Made by a program: the position numbers and the translations under genes | Source of the DNA: Sphingobium sp. AS12 | GTDB lineage: Bacteria > Pseudomonadota > Alphaproteobacteria > Sphingomonadales > Sphingomonadaceae | Reading direction: 5' to 3' | Length of the DNA: 64,000 bases | Assembly (NCBI RefSeq): GCF_019097845.1 | Contig: NZ_JAHRGM010000024.1 | Span: 62,001 to 126,000 of the forward strand | Part shown: in pieces, positions 28,151-38,056 of the stretch | Numbering within the stretch: the first letter of the stretch is position 1 | Layout of the letters: every line of letters begins with the position of its first letter | Notes under the pieces: model-generated | Seen by the model: the letters and a program-made list of their open reading frames with translations, nothing else | The model's database searches: none | What the model was told of the DNA's origin: nothing

Positions 28151-28695
28151 GGAGTGCGATCAAGGCCATGAATGAGCGCGTCCAGCCCCGCCGCAAAGGC
28201 CGTGTCAATCGGCAGCCGGGATTGCAGATAGGCCGCATTCGGTCCCTGTGCGAAGGTGGTCCAGCCCGTGACCAGCGCCTGCACCGACGCCTGCATCATG
28301 ATTGCCCGCTCCGGCGCCAGTCCCAGCGCAATCAGTGGTGTGGCGATCGCATCCTGCATCGCTTCCAGCACTTCGATCGGCTGTCCCGCACCCAGGATCA
28401 GCCGTCCCGCGTCGCGTGTCGCATTCTGCGCCTGCCACAACGCCATGCCGAACCCGCGCAACCAGTCGCGCCAGTCGGTACAAGCCGGGATTTTGGTCAG
28501 GCAATCGGTGAAGATGCTTTCGGCCAGAAGCGCCAGCAGCATATTCTTGTCCGCGACGTGCCAGTAGAGCGAGGGCGCTTTGACATCGAGACGTGCCGCG
28601 ACCTTGCGCAGGCTCAGCTGGTCCAGCCCCTGCTCGTTCAGCACATCCAGTGCCGCCGCCGCGATCGTGGCGCGGGTCAGTTTCCGTTCGGTCAT
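28147..28695 (-). CDS. TetR/AcrR-family regulator
   Basis: A 182-residue repressor with an N-terminal helix-turn-helix (SLRKVAARLDVKAPSLYWHVADKNMLLA, seen as LRKVAARL then APSLYWHVADKN) typical of TetR itself, and a C-terminal ligand domain of the tetracycline-repressor type. It probably controls the adjacent Rieske oxygenase through the palindromes at 28124-28150. It is on the same strand as that gene, and no separate promoter for it was identified, so it may be read from the SPOR side. Confidence 0.9.
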   Translation of the reverse strand: MTERKLTRATIAAAALDVLNEQGLDQLSLRKVAARLDVKAPSLYWHVADKNMLLALLAESIFTDCLTKIPACTDWRDWLRGFGMALWQAQNATRDAGRLILGAGQPIEVLEAMQDAIATPLIALGLAPERAIMMQASVQALVTGWTTFAQGPNAAYLQSRLPIDTAFAAGLDALIHGLDRTP

Positions 28696-28744
28696 GCCCC
28701 TCTTTCGGGCAGCATGACGCCTATGTCCATCGCAGGGCGAAGGC

Positions 28745-29467
28745 TCAGTTGACCACCATGCAGCTTTCGCCCGCGACCTTCAGCTTGCCGCAGATCAGGC
28801 TGGCCTGCCCGCCCGCACTCGCCCGCAGGCGATAGACGGTGCTGCCGCCCACTTCTGCCGGCTCGACGACCATGGTGAGCGGCGCGAGATAGGCAAAGCG
28901 CTTGGACAGACGGGTCCAGGCGTCCTTGGCGCCGGCCGCGCTGCCATAGGCACCCAGCTGGATCAAAGCGCCGCCCGGTGCCGCCTTGGGCGCGACCGCT
29001 GCGCGATCCCTGGTTTCGTCAGCGACACGGGCGCTCACGCTCTGTGCGGGCTTGGCCGGGACGACAGGCTTGGTCCCCGTGGGCGCAGGTGCGGACTTGG
29101 TGATCGGCGCTTCCGGCACGCGGCTGGCATCGATCCGCCCGTCGCGCAGCACGCCCTCGCTTGCCGCGAAGCTCGCGTCGCCTTCGCCATCGAACTTCTT
29201 GGCGTCGGCTTCATTGGCAGCGATCTTGTAATTGTCGGCAGGCGCCGCGATCAGCTGGCCCTCGCCCGCTGCGCCCGGACCATTGCGATTCTGCACCCAC
29301 CATATGCCCGCCACGACGACGCCAATCAGCGCAAGGCCCAGCAGGATCAGGCACAGCAGACGCAGCGGCGAGATGCCATTTTCATCCTCGTCATCGACCG
29401 CAGGCTCCAGCCAAGGCAGCCGGTCCTCATCGTCAAAATCCAGCCGGCCCCGTGCATAATCGCCCAT
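28745..29467 (-). CDS. SPOR-domain membrane protein
   Basis: A 240-residue protein with an acidic cytoplasmic N-terminus, one membrane segment (LLCLILLGLALIGVVVAGIWW), a disordered Ala/Pro region and a C-terminal SPOR domain (LIQLGAYGSAAGAKDAWTRL ... YRLRASAGGQA). SPOR domains bind denuded septal peptidoglycan, so the protein may act at the division site. This gene follows argS by 20 nt, a position recurrent in sphingomonads. Confidence 0.85.
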   Translation of the reverse strand: MGDYARGRLDFDDEDRLPWLEPAVDDEDENGISPLRLLCLILLGLALIGVVVAGIWWVQNRNGPGAAGEGQLIAAPADNYKIAANEADAKKFDGEGDASFAASEGVLRDGRIDASRVPEAPITKSAPAPTGTKPVVPAKPAQSVSARVADETRDRAAVAPKAAPGGALIQLGAYGSAAGAKDAWTRLSKRFAYLAPLTMVVEPAEVGGSTVYRLRASAGGQASLICGKLKVAGESCMVVN

Positions 29468-29487
29468 CGTCCGAAACTCCGCCCGCT

Positions 29488-31212
29488 CTAGTTCAGCTCA
29501 GTCAATGCCGCCACGCCCATGAGCGCAAGGCCATTGCGTATAATCTGCCCTATTCCACGGCTCAGGAAAAGCCGCGACGACGTGAGCGCCGGATCGTCGG
29601 CCAGAATCACGCGCGCGCGCGGATCGTCATTGCCCATATTCCACCAGCCATGAAAAGCCGAAGCCAAGTCGTTAAGATAAAATGCAATTCTGTGCGGTTC
29701 GCGGGTCAGCGCCGCCCCTTCGACCACGCGCGGGAACTGCGCCGCCAGCTTGATCAGCCCAAGCTCCGCTGTCCCAAGCAGGGACAGGTCCGGCGCTGGC
29801 AGCACGATCCCCGCCTCTTCCGCCCGCCGCCCCAGCGAGGAAATGCGCGCATGGGCATATTGGACATAGAATACCGGATTGTCCTTCGACGCCTCCACCA
29901 CCTTGGCGAAGTCGAAATCCATCTGCGCGTCGGCCTTGCGCGTCAGCATGGTGAAGCGGACGACATCCTTGCCCACTTCCTGCACGACATCGGCCAGCGT
30001 CACGAAATTGCCCGCCCGCTTGGACATTTTCACCGGCTCGCCATCGCGCAGCAGCCGCACCATCTGGATGAGCTTGACGTCGAAGCGCGCCTTGCCCTCC
30101 GTCAGCGCGGCAACCGCCGCCTGGATGCGCTTGACCGTGCCGGCATGGTCCGCGCCCCAAATATCGATCAACTGGTCCGCGCTCTGGGCCTTCTGATAAT
30201 GGTATGCCATGTCGGCACCGAAATAGGTCCAGCTTCCGTTCGACTTCTTGATCGGCCGGTCCTGATCGTCGCCGAACTTGGTCGACCGGAACAGCGGCAG
30301 CACGACCGGCTCCCAGTCATCAGGCAATTCGCCCTTGGGCGCTTCCAGCACGCCGTCATAGACCAGGTCATGCGCGCGCAGCCAGGCTTCGGCCTCGTCC
30401 GGCTTGCCCGCCGCCTGCAATTCGGCTTCGGACGAAAATACGTCGTGCTTGATTCCCAGTTTCCCCAAATCCTCACGGATAAGGATCATCATATATTCGA
30501 CGGCACGCTTACGAAAAAGCCCAAGCCATTCTGATTCTGGCTTGTCTTTATAGGTGTCGCCAAAGTCATGCATCAAGGCCTCACCGACCAAGACCAAATA
30601 GTCGCCGGGATAAAGACCTTCGGGGATCGTGATCGCTTCACCCAGCGCCTCGCGATAGCGCAGATGCGCCGACCGGGCGAGGACGTCCACCTGCCCACCC
30701 GCATCATTGATATAATATTCGCGGATCACCTTATGCCCGGCATATTCCAGCAGGGTCGCAAGCGCATCGCCCACTACAGCGCCCCGGCAATGGCCCATAT
30801 GCATCGGACCGGTCGGATTGGCGGACACATATTCGACATTGACGGTCACGCCCTGCCCGATGTCGGATCGGCCATAATCATCGCCTTCTTCCGCCAGCAC
30901 AGCGAGTTCCGAACGCCATGTCACATCGGTCAGCGTCAGGTTGATGAAGCCCGGCCCGGCGATCGACGCACTCGCCACCTCGGTCAACCCCTCCAGCTTT
31001 TCCACGATCGCCTCGGCCAGCGCGCGCGGGTTCGTCCCCGCAGGCTTGGCCAGCACCATCGCCGCGTTGGTCGCCAAATCGCCATGGGACGCATCGCGCG
31101 GCGGCTCGACCGTCACCGGCTTGCGATTGAGACCTGTCGGCAGGACGCCATCGGCCTCCAATATGTCCAGCACAGTGTCGAGATGGGCGGTGAAACGGGT
31201 ATAGAGGGACAT
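29488..31212 (-). CDS. argS: Arginine--tRNA ligase
   Basis: Class I aminoacyl-tRNA synthetase. The catalytic HIGH-type motif reads HMGH in SANPTGPMHMGHCRGAVVGD, and KMSK reads VKMSKRAGNFVTL. The N-terminal Add1 domain and the C-terminal anticodon-binding domain end GVAALTELN. Start chosen at ATG 31212 (MSLYTRFTAHLDTVLDILEA, 574 residues), preceded by GCAGGA. The frame continues 16 codons further upstream without family similarity. Confidence 0.96.
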   Translation of the reverse strand: MSLYTRFTAHLDTVLDILEADGVLPTGLNRKPVTVEPPRDASHGDLATNAAMVLAKPAGTNPRALAEAIVEKLEGLTEVASASIAGPGFINLTLTDVTWRSELAVLAEEGDDYGRSDIGQGVTVNVEYVSANPTGPMHMGHCRGAVVGDALATLLEYAGHKVIREYYINDAGGQVDVLARSAHLRYREALGEAITIPEGLYPGDYLVLVGEALMHDFGDTYKDKPESEWLGLFRKRAVEYMMILIREDLGKLGIKHDVFSSEAELQAAGKPDEAEAWLRAHDLVYDGVLEAPKGELPDDWEPVVLPLFRSTKFGDDQDRPIKKSNGSWTYFGADMAYHYQKAQSADQLIDIWGADHAGTVKRIQAAVAALTEGKARFDVKLIQMVRLLRDGEPVKMSKRAGNFVTLADVVQEVGKDVVRFTMLTRKADAQMDFDFAKVVEASKDNPVFYVQYAHARISSLGRRAEEAGIVLPAPDLSLLGTAELGLIKLAAQFPRVVEGAALTREPHRIAFYLNDLASAFHGWWNMGNDDPRARVILADDPALTSSRLFLSRGIGQIIRNGLALMGVAALTELN

Positions 31213-31239
31213 CAGATTATATCCTGCATCACAAATATA

Positions 31240-31358
31240 CCGTTCGTCCTGAGTAGCCATTGAGCGAAGTCGAAATGGCGTATCGAAGGATCAAGCGCAG
31301 CGTGTGATGCTTCGATATGGGCCTTCGGCTTCGCTCAGTCCCTACTCAGCACGAACGG
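31240..31358. repeat. Palindromic repeat (CCGTTCG family) upstream of argS
   Basis: CCGTTCGTCCTGAGTAG (31240-31256) pairs with CTACTCAGCACGAACGG (about 31342-31358), with further pairing inside (GCGAAGTCGAA with TTCGGCTTCGC). Same family as at 6789, 43111 and 49376. Confidence 0.8.
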
Positions 31359-31382
31359 AGAAAGGTAAATCCGGTAGAGCCG

Positions 31383-32063
31383 TTAGCGCGTGGCGTTATA
31401 TTTGAGCTGGTCCTGGGTCAGGTTGAACCCCACGAGCAACTCGAAGCTGGTTCGCTGCAGTGCCGCCTTGACGTCGGGCTGGGCGAAGGGATCGATCGCG
31501 GCATCCGCGTCGCCTGCCTTGCGCTTTTGCGTAATCTTGGCCTGAATGTCGGCGGGCAGCGATGCCGACGCCTTGTCCACATAGGAACCGGCCTTCGCCT
31601 GCGCACTGGCGCGATATTCGCCTGCGGCAAAGTTCAGCGTGACCTGGCCGACCCGCTTGGCGACCACGGCATTGCCGCCGCGCACCACGGCGGAGAAATA
31701 GGGCAAGGTCACCTGCCGCGCCACGCTGGCGTCGCTGCGCCGGGCATTTACGGTGAAGCTGGCCTCGGTGTAGAATTGCGCACCATCGGTGCAGGTCGAC
31801 CGCAAATTGGTGATGTCCGCCACCACATCGATCGCCGCTGCGTCACGGCTCTGCGCCGGATTGAACAGGGTGATGTCGCCCGTATAGGCAGGCACAGCCG
31901 CCGTAGGGCAAGCGGAGCGCACCGCGACAATGCCGCCGGTCGCGTCGATTTCACCCCGGCGCGAACAACCCGCCAGGGCCAGCGCCACCATGCCGGTCGT
32001 AACGATCCGGGCCAGAACGGCGCGAGACGGGGCAGTATGAGACAGGCTGATATTCCTTGGCAC
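31383..32063 (-). CDS. Predicted lipoprotein, unknown function
   Basis: A 226-residue protein with a basic N-region and lipobox (VALALAGC) giving Cys at about residue 30, so it is predicted to be an outer membrane or periplasmic lipoprotein. The body contains [31 protein letters not shown] and a C-terminal helical part ending KYNATR, typical of uncharacterised sphingomonad lipoproteins. The GTG at 32063 has AAGGAA upstream; ATG (MVALALAGC) would give a very short signal and is less likely. It lies divergent to ispH. Confidence 0.7.
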   Translation of the reverse strand: MPRNISLSHTAPSRAVLARIVTTGMVALALAGCSRRGEIDATGGIVAVRSACPTAAVPAYTGDITLFNPAQSRDAAAIDVVADITNLRSTCTDGAQFYTEASFTVNARRSDASVARQVTLPYFSAVVRGGNAVVAKRVGQVTLNFAAGEYRASAQAKAGSYVDKASASLPADIQAKITQKRKAGDADAAIDPFAQPDVKAALQRTSFELLVGFNLTQDQLKYNATR

Positions 32064-32189
32064 AGGCAGAAATTCCTTGGCATGGCCCGTCGGCCAGAAG
32101 CTTTGCGCTTCCTTATCCATCCCCCGCCGCTCGCGCAACCGCAAGGAAGCGGCTTTCCTCCCGGCCCACATTCGCCTAAGCGCAAAGCC

Positions 32190-33149
32190 ATGACCGACAG
32201 CGCCGCCGCCCGCCCGCCCATGACCCTTTTGATCGCCGCACCGCGCGGTTTCTGCGCCGGGGTCGACCGCGCCATCATCATCGTCGAACGGGCGATCGAA
32301 ACCTATGGCGCGCCGGTCTATGTCCGCCATGAAATCGTCCATAACAAATATGTCGTGGACAGCCTGAAGGCCAAGGGCGCGATCTTTGTCGAGGAACTGG
32401 ACCAGGTGCCGGACGGCGTGCCGGTCGTCTTTTCCGCCCATGGCGTACCCAAGGCGGTGCCTGCGAAGGCGGAAGAACGCGGCCTTTCCTATCTCGACGC
32501 CACCTGCCCGCTGGTCAGCAAGGTTCATCGTCAGGCCGAACGGCAGGTCAAGGATGGCCGCCACATATTGTTCATCGGGCATAAGGGGCATCCCGAAGTC
32601 ATCGGCACCTTCGGTCAGGTACCGGACGGCACCATGACCCTGATCGAGACTGTCGAGGATGCGCAGGCCTTCACCCCGGCCGATCCCGCCAATCTCGCCT
32701 TCCTGACCCAGACCACCCTGTCGGTCGATGACACCGCCGCGATCGTCGCCACCCTACAAGAGCGCTTCCCTGCGATCGTCGCGCCAAAGGGGGAGGATAT
32801 CTGCTACGCCACCTCCAACCGCCAGACGTCAGTGAAGGCGATCGCCCCGCGCTGCGACGCGCTCTATGTCATCGGCGCGCCCAACAGTTCCAATTCGCTG
32901 CGGCTGGTCGAAGTGGCCGAACGCGAAGGCACCCCCGCCCGCCTGATCCAGCGTGCCGACGAGATCGACTTTGCCTGGCTCGAAGGCGTCACGACGCTCG
33001 GCCTCACCGCTGGCGCTTCCGCGCCCGAAATACTGGTGCGCGAAGTGGTCGAAGCCATCGCCACCCGCTTCACCGTGACCGAGGAGCAGGTCGAAACCGC
33101 GCGGGAAACCATCGCCTTCAAGCTGCCGCGCGGGCTGGAGACGGCATAA
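32190..33149 (+). CDS. ispH: 4-hydroxy-3-methylbut-2-enyl diphosphate reductase IspH
   Basis: Last enzyme of the MEP isoprenoid pathway, a [4Fe-4S] reductase forming IPP and DMAPP. Three cluster cysteines are in [25 protein letters not shown] and [11 protein letters not shown]. Also visible are [13 protein letters not shown] and NSSNSLRL. Starting at ATG 32190 ([20 protein letters not shown]) gives 319 residues, the usual length; ATG at 32220 is an alternative. The long in-frame N-terminal extension is not real. Confidence 0.97.
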   Translation: MTDSAAARPPMTLLIAAPRGFCAGVDRAIIIVERAIETYGAPVYVRHEIVHNKYVVDSLKAKGAIFVEELDQVPDGVPVVFSAHGVPKAVPAKAEERGLSYLDATCPLVSKVHRQAERQVKDGRHILFIGHKGHPEVIGTFGQVPDGTMTLIETVEDAQAFTPADPANLAFLTQTTLSVDDTAAIVATLQERFPAIVAPKGEDICYATSNRQTSVKAIAPRCDALYVIGAPNSSNSLRLVEVAEREGTPARLIQRADEIDFAWLEGVTTLGLTAGASAPEILVREVVEAIATRFTVTEEQVETARETIAFKLPRGLETA

Positions 33150-33152
33150 GTC

Positions 33153-34130
33153 ATGGCCGTCTATACCCATGTTCCCGCCGAAGAGATTGATGCCTTCCTC
33201 ACCCGCTATGACGCAGGCCGCCTCGTGTCGGCCAAGGGCATTGCCGAAGGGGTGGAGAATAGCAATTATCTGCTCGAAACCACCGGCCATGATGGTTCCG
33301 GCCACCGCTATATCCTGACCCTCTATGAAAAGCGTGTGGATGAGGCCGACCTGCCCTTCTTTATGGACCTGCTCGACCATCTGGGCGCGCGCGGCTGTCT
33401 CGTCCCACGCTTCATCGCCGACCGGAACGGCCAGCGGCTCCAGACGCTGTCGGGCCGCCCCGCCTGCCTCATTGAATTTCTGACCGGCATTTCGCTCACT
33501 GAACCAACGCCTGAACAAGCCCGCGCGACTGGCGCGGCGCTGGGCGAGCTGCATCGCGCGGCGGAAGGCTTCCCGCTTGAACGGCGCAATACGCTGGACC
33601 TTGCAGGCTGGCATGATCTGGCGGACAAATGCGGCGAGGATTTCGACCAGATTGCGCCGGGCCTTGCCGTCCGCGTCCGCGACGAACTCGCCTTTCTCGA
33701 TGCCCATTGGCCCGCCGATCTGCCCCGCAGCGTCATCCATGCCGATCTGTTTCCCGACAATGTGCTGATGCTGGGCGAAAAGGTTACGGGCCTCATCGAC
33801 TTTTATTTCAGCTGCACCGACATTCGGGCCTATGACCTCGCCATCACCCACAGCGCCTGGGTATTCAGCCATGACGGCGCGACCTTCTTTGCCGATCGCG
33901 CGGCAGCGCTGGGCGCAGGTTATGACGCCGCCCATGGCCTGACTGACGCGGAACGCGCCGCCTTCCCGATATTGTGCCGGGGCGCGGCGCTGCGCTTCCT
34001 GCTGACCCGCGCCTATGATTGGATCAACACGCCGCCTGACGCGCTGGTGACCCGCAAGGACCCGCTCGCCTATCTGCGCCGCCTCGATTTCTACGCCAGC
34101 GCCAATCCGGCGGACCTGCTGGGCGCCTAA
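33153..34130 (+). CDS. thrB: Homoserine kinase ThrB (APH-fold type)
   Basis: Phosphorylates homoserine in threonine biosynthesis. The 325-residue product is the aminoglycoside-phosphotransferase-like ThrB used by alphaproteobacteria rather than the GHMP enzyme. The catalytic loop VIHADLFPDNVLMLGEKVTG and the metal Asp in GLIDFYFSCTDIRAYDLAI are intact. It starts 3 nt after ispH and precedes rnhA, a common alphaproteobacterial order. Confidence 0.95.
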   Translation: MAVYTHVPAEEIDAFLTRYDAGRLVSAKGIAEGVENSNYLLETTGHDGSGHRYILTLYEKRVDEADLPFFMDLLDHLGARGCLVPRFIADRNGQRLQTLSGRPACLIEFLTGISLTEPTPEQARATGAALGELHRAAEGFPLERRNTLDLAGWHDLADKCGEDFDQIAPGLAVRVRDELAFLDAHWPADLPRSVIHADLFPDNVLMLGEKVTGLIDFYFSCTDIRAYDLAITHSAWVFSHDGATFFADRAAALGAGYDAAHGLTDAERAAFPILCRGAALRFLLTRAYDWINTPPDALVTRKDPLAYLRRLDFYASANPADLLGA

Positions 34131-34139
34131 CTCCAACAT

Positions 34140-34167
34140 CCGTTCGTTTCGAGCGAAGTCGAGAAAC
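34140..34167. repeat. Solo arm of the 28-nt palindromic repeat found at 49376
   Basis: The 28 nt starting CCGTTCGTTTCGAGCGAAGT are identical to the left arm at 49376-49403, but no complementary arm follows. It lies in the 60-nt gap between thrB and rnhA and looks like a partial or decayed copy. Confidence 0.8.
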
Positions 34168-34190
34168 CGACTGGCAGTGCAAGGCTAATA

Positions 34191-34637
34191 ATGACCGAAA
34201 CCCCCACAGTCGATATTTTCACCGACGGCGCGTGCAAGGGCAACCCCGGCCCTGGCGGCTGGGGCGCTGTGCTGCGTTTTGGTGATACGGAAAAGGAAAT
34301 GTCGGGCGGCGAAGCCCTGACCACCAACAACCGCATGGAGATGATGGCGGCGGTCGAGGCGCTCAATGCGCTCAAGAAACCCTGCCGCGTGACGCTCCAC
34401 ACCGACAGCAAATATGTCATGGACGGCATCACCAAATGGGTGTTCGGCTGGCAGAAGAAGGGCTGGCGCACCGCAGACAACAAGCCGGTCAAGAATGTCG
34501 AAATCTGGCAGGCGCTATTGAAAGCCGCCGCCCCGCATCAGGTGACGTGGAAATGGGTCAAGGGCCATGCCGGACACCCTGAAAATGAACGCGCCGACCG
34601 TCTGGCCAGTGCCGCAGCCGACAATTTTCGTCGCTAG
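34191..34637 (+). CDS. rnhA: Ribonuclease HI
   Basis: Cleaves RNA in RNA-DNA hybrids. The 148 residues begin [20 protein letters not shown] with the first catalytic Asp, then [13 protein letters not shown] (Glu), [13 protein letters not shown] (Asp) and [16 protein letters not shown] (His and Asp). Length normal. Preceded by a solo repeat arm. Confidence 0.97.
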   Translation: MTETPTVDIFTDGACKGNPGPGGWGAVLRFGDTEKEMSGGEALTTNNRMEMMAAVEALNALKKPCRVTLHTDSKYVMDGITKWVFGWQKKGWRTADNKPVKNVEIWQALLKAAAPHQVTWKWVKGHAGHPENERADRLASAAADNFRR

Positions 34638-34710
34638 AGACATATCCCAAGCAACGGCCTATCTTGCCAGCCACGCCGCCAGACCCCAAAGTGAGTCTTC
34701 GGGGGGAACG

Positions 34711-35385
34711 ATGACAGAAAATCTAGCAAAACGTAGCGTAATTTCCAAACCAAGAGCGCGCTTCATCCGCGAGACGGCGGACGTGCGACGGCAGGCCCTG
34801 ATCGAGGCGACCGCACGCTGCCTTGCCGAGAAAGGCGTCGCCGGCACCTCCGTCCGCGCCATCTGCGCCCGCGCGGGCGTGTCGTCGGGCCTGCTCACCC
34901 ATTATTTCGATGGCGTCGATGCGCTTATCGTCGCCACCTATGAGGATGTCGGTGCGCGAGTCTCCGCTGCGCTCGAACAGGCGGTCGAGGAAGCGGGCGC
35001 CGATCCGCGTGACCAGTTGCGCGCCTGCCTCCAGGCCAATTTCCGCGCGCCGATCCTCGATCCCGATCTGCTCGCGACCTGGACCGCCTTCTGGAGTCTG
35101 GTCAAGACCGACCCCCGCATCGCCGCCATCCATGCCGACGTCTATGGCGGCACCCGCGCCCAGCTCGAATCGCTTTTGTGCGCTATCGTGCCGGAAATGC
35201 CGCAGGACCGCGCCCGGCTCGCCGCGATCAGTCTGACTGCGCTGGTCGATGGCCTTTGGCTGGAAATCTGCCTCGACTCGACAACATTCTCGGCGGACGA
35301 AGCGCAGGCCATGGTCGAACGCGCCATGATGCTGGCACTCGGCCAATGGCGCGATGAGTGGGTCGATCAATCCGACAGGCCGTGA
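34711..35385 (+). CDS. TetR-family regulator, BetI-like
   Basis: A 224-residue regulator with an N-terminal TetR domain ([20 protein letters not shown], then [20 protein letters not shown]) and a C-terminal domain of the BetI type, which controls choline and glycine betaine genes in enterics. No choline or betaine genes are nearby, so the BetI name is only a fold assignment. ATG 34711 is preceded by GGGGGGAA. It is transcribed towards ahpC, 106 nt away, but control of ahpC is not shown. Confidence 0.85.
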   Translation: MTENLAKRSVISKPRARFIRETADVRRQALIEATARCLAEKGVAGTSVRAICARAGVSSGLLTHYFDGVDALIVATYEDVGARVSAALEQAVEEAGADPRDQLRACLQANFRAPILDPDLLATWTAFWSLVKTDPRIAAIHADVYGGTRAQLESLLCAIVPEMPQDRARLAAISLTALVDGLWLEICLDSTTFSADEAQAMVERAMMLALGQWRDEWVDQSDRP

Positions 35386-35491
35386 TCGCTTTTCTCACTA
35401 TCCAAGTCCGAGAAAACCAATTTCCCTTGGGCCGTCGCCTTCCCTACATGGTGTTCGCAACAGCAACCCCTCAGAAGGACCTGACAAGCCC

Positions 35492-36055
35492 ATGGCTCTT
35501 ATCAACACCACCATCAAGCCGTTCGCCGCGACCGCCTATAAAGAAGGCAAGTTCGTCGACGTCACCGACGCGGACGTGAAGGGCAAGTGGGCGATCTTCT
35601 TCTTCTACCCCGCCGACTTCACCTTCGTCTGCCCAACCGAGCTGGAAGATCTGGCCAGCATCTACCCGACGCTCCAGGGTCTGAACGTCGAAGTCTATTC
35701 GGTATCGACCGACACCCATTTCAGCCACAAGGCCTGGCACGACACCTCGCCTGCCATTGGCAAGATCAACTATTATATGCTGGGTGACCAGTCGGGTACG
35801 ATCACCAACAATTTCGACGTGATGCGCCCCGGCGTTGGCCTGGCCGATCGCGCGACCTTCCTGGTCGATCCCGAAGGCGTGATCCAGTTCATGGAAATCA
35901 CCTCCGAAGGCGTTGGCCGCAACGCGACCGAACTGCTGCGCAAGGTGAAGGCTGCGCAATATGTCGCCGCGCACCCCGGCGAAGTCTGCCCGGCCAAGTG
36001 GGAAGAAGGCGAAACCACCCTCGCCCCCTCGCTCGACCTGGTCGGCAAAATCTAA
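35492..36055 (+). CDS. ahpC: Alkyl hydroperoxide reductase AhpC
   Basis: Typical 2-Cys peroxiredoxin reducing organic peroxides, H2O2 and peroxynitrite. The 187 residues have the peroxidatic Cys47 in [13 protein letters not shown] and the resolving Cys166 in [10 protein letters not shown]. Length is that of the bacterial AhpC1 group, whose electron donor is AhpF, encoded next. Starts at ATG 35492 with AAGGAC upstream. No OxyR site was recognised in the leader. Confidence 0.97.
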   Translation: MALINTTIKPFAATAYKEGKFVDVTDADVKGKWAIFFFYPADFTFVCPTELEDLASIYPTLQGLNVEVYSVSTDTHFSHKAWHDTSPAIGKINYYMLGDQSGTITNNFDVMRPGVGLADRATFLVDPEGVIQFMEITSEGVGRNATELLRKVKAAQYVAAHPGEVCPAKWEEGETTLAPSLDLVGKI

Positions 36056-36086
36056 ATAACGGTTCCCCAAGCGGGTCGCAAAGTGG

Positions 36087-36117
36087 CTCGGAGTGGAACC
36101 TCTCCTCCGCTCCGGGC
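36087..36117. promoter_or_regulatory. Hairpin in the ahpC-ahpF gap
   Basis: The gap contains an inverted repeat (CGGAGTGG with CCGCTCCG, loop aacctctcct) without a T-run. It may be an RNA stability or attenuating structure that keeps ahpC expressed above ahpF, as is common in such pairs (inference). Confidence 0.45.
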
Positions 36118-36147
36118 CATATTTGTATCTAACGTAAGGATTATTCC

Positions 36148-37728
36148 ATGCTCGACGCCACCCTGACGCAGCAGCTCAAGGCCTATCTGGTCAACATCCG
36201 TGAGCCGATCGAACTCGTCGCCTCTCTGGGTGACGACAATAAATCGCGCGAACTGGGCGATCTGCTCAACGAAATCGCCGCCCTGTCCGACAAGGTGACC
36301 GTCACCACCGGCACCGACAAGCGCGTCCCCAGCTTCATGATCCGCCGCGTCGGCACCGACATCGGCGTGCGCTTTGCCGGCATCCCGATGGGCCATGAAT
36401 TCACCAGCCTCGTCCTCGCCCTGCTCCAGGTCGGCGGTCACCCATCAAAGGCCGCGCAGGACCTGATCGAACAGGTCAAGGGGCTGGACGGCGACTTCGC
36501 CTTCGAAACCTATTTCTCCCTCTCCTGCCAGAATTGCCCTGATGTTGTGCAGGCCTTGAACCTCATGAGCGTCCTCAACCCCCGCATCAGCCACGTCGCC
36601 ATCGACGGCGCGCTGTTCAAGGCGGAGGTGGACGAGCGCAAGGTGATGGCCGTCCCCACCATCTTCCTGAACGGCGAACCCTTTGGCTCTGGCCGGATGG
36701 AACTGGAGCAGATCGTCGCGAAGATCGATAGCGGCGCCGCCACCCGCGCCGCCGAGAAGATCCGGAAACAGGAGCCTTTCGAGGTTCTCGTCGTCGGCGG
36801 CGGACCTGCCGGGGCTGCGGCAGCCATCTATGCCGCGCGCAAGGGCATCCGCACCGGCGTCGCCGCCGAACGCTTCGGGGGCCAGGTGCTCGACACGATG
36901 GACATCGAAAATTTCATCTCTGTGTCCCGCACCGAAGGGCCAAAGCTGGCGTCCGCACTGGAAGCCCATGTGAAGGATTATGATGTCGAGATCATGAACC
37001 TGCAAAAGGCGACCAAGCTGATCCCCGCCCGCACCAAAGGCGGCTATCATGAGGTCGTGCTGGAAAATGGCGCGTCGCTCAAGGGCCGCACCCTCATCCT
37101 CTCCACCGGCGCGCGCTGGCGGCAGATGGGCGTGCCGGGCGAGGAAGAGTATCGCAACAAAGGCGTGGCCTATTGCCCCCATTGCGACGGCCCCCTGTTC
37201 AAGGGCAAGCGCGTCGCGGTGATCGGCGGCGGCAATAGCGGTGTCGAAGCCGCGATCGACCTGGCGGGCATCGTCGCCCATGTGACGCTGATCGAGTTTG
37301 ACAGCCAACTCCGCGCCGACGCGGTGCTGCAACGTAAGCTCGCCAGCCTGCCCAACGTCAAGATCATCACCTCGGCGCTCACCAGCAAGGTCGACGGCAA
37401 TGGCGAACGCGTCACCGGCCTGTCCTACAAGGACCGCAACAGCGGCACCGAACATGACATCGAACTGGAAGGCATCTTCGTCCAGATCGGCCTGGTTCCC
37501 AACACCGAATGGTTGAAGGACGCCGTCGCCCTCTCCCCCCGCGGCGAAATCGAAATCGACGCCCGCGGCGAAACCAGCGTGCCGGGCATCTTCGCGGCAG
37601 GCGACTGCACGACGGTGCCTTACAAGCAGATCGTCATCGCCATGGGTGCTGGATCAACGGCCGGGTTGTCGGCGTTCGACTATCTGATCCGCCTGCCCGC
37701 GAGCGAAGAAGCCGCACAGGCAGCGTGA
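36148..37728 (+). CDS. ahpF: Alkyl hydroperoxide reductase subunit F (AhpF)
   Basis: Flavoenzyme reducing AhpC with NAD(P)H. The 526 residues have an N-terminal tandem thioredoxin-like domain with the CQNC redox pair (127-130), the FAD motif [18 protein letters not shown] (about 213-230) and the NTR-type core with CPHC (343-346) and an NADPH motif [17 protein letters not shown]. All redox pairs are intact. A strong terminator follows at 37762. Confidence 0.96.
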   Translation: MLDATLTQQLKAYLVNIREPIELVASLGDDNKSRELGDLLNEIAALSDKVTVTTGTDKRVPSFMIRRVGTDIGVRFAGIPMGHEFTSLVLALLQVGGHPSKAAQDLIEQVKGLDGDFAFETYFSLSCQNCPDVVQALNLMSVLNPRISHVAIDGALFKAEVDERKVMAVPTIFLNGEPFGSGRMELEQIVAKIDSGAATRAAEKIRKQEPFEVLVVGGGPAGAAAAIYAARKGIRTGVAAERFGGQVLDTMDIENFISVSRTEGPKLASALEAHVKDYDVEIMNLQKATKLIPARTKGGYHEVVLENGASLKGRTLILSTGARWRQMGVPGEEEYRNKGVAYCPHCDGPLFKGKRVAVIGGGNSGVEAAIDLAGIVAHVTLIEFDSQLRADAVLQRKLASLPNVKIITSALTSKVDGNGERVTGLSYKDRNSGTEHDIELEGIFVQIGLVPNTEWLKDAVALSPRGEIEIDARGETSVPGIFAAGDCTTVPYKQIVIAMGAGSTAGLSAFDYLIRLPASEEAAQAA

Positions 37729-37761
37729 CGAGATAAGTCCGACAGCGAGTTGGACATATGT

Positions 37762-37800
37762 AAAGCGGCCGATCCGGGGACGGATCGGCCGCTTTTTTGT
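37762..37800 (+). terminator. Intrinsic terminator of ahpCF
   Basis: Perfect inverted repeat AAAGCGGCCGATCCG (37762-37776) with CGGATCGGCCGCTTT (37781-37795), loop gggg-like, followed by TTTTTG. Confidence 0.95.
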
Positions 37801-37863
37801 GGGTTGGGGAGTGGCCGAGTTACTCCAGTTTTGGTCGCCCGCGCTCGATAAGATAGTTCCTGT

Positions 37864-37925
37864 AAGCAGCCAGTTAGCACTCTGGAGGTGCGGGGCGCAG
37901 GTGCAAAGCCTGCCCTTGCCGTTAA
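37864..37925 (+). other. tRNA-like segment (anticodon- and T-arm-like) in the A+T-richer pocket
   Basis: Within the 328-nt gap 37729-38056, GCAC TCTGGAG GTGC resembles a short anticodon arm and GCAGG TGCAAAG CCTGC a perfect T stem with a T-loop-like loop. The D-arm GG, a matching acceptor strand and a CCA end are missing, so this is not a functional tRNA. It may be a decayed tRNA or chance. The rest of the gap shows no gene. Confidence 0.25.
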
Positions 37926-38056
37926 CAGCACCACTCGCCTCTATTGAGCATGGGCTGGAGCAGCTTGTTGCTCCGTGACAGTCTTATAGTGAGGGGCAGG
38001 GCAATGGCGTCGATTGCATCATCAGATGGTGGATGGAGGAAGCATCCGCCAGATAA

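Noticed and set aside
31317-32189. Long N-terminal extension of the ispH frame
   Set aside because: The conserved IspH N-terminus begins at 32190, and the extension overlaps the divergent lipoprotein gene and a palindromic repeat.
34711-35385. Choline-responsive BetI controlling ahpC
   Set aside because: No choline or betaine genes are nearby and no operator was found; only the fold is supported.
37864-37925. A functional tRNA gene
   Set aside because: Acceptor strand pairing, D-arm GG and CCA end are missing; kept only as a tRNA-like segment.
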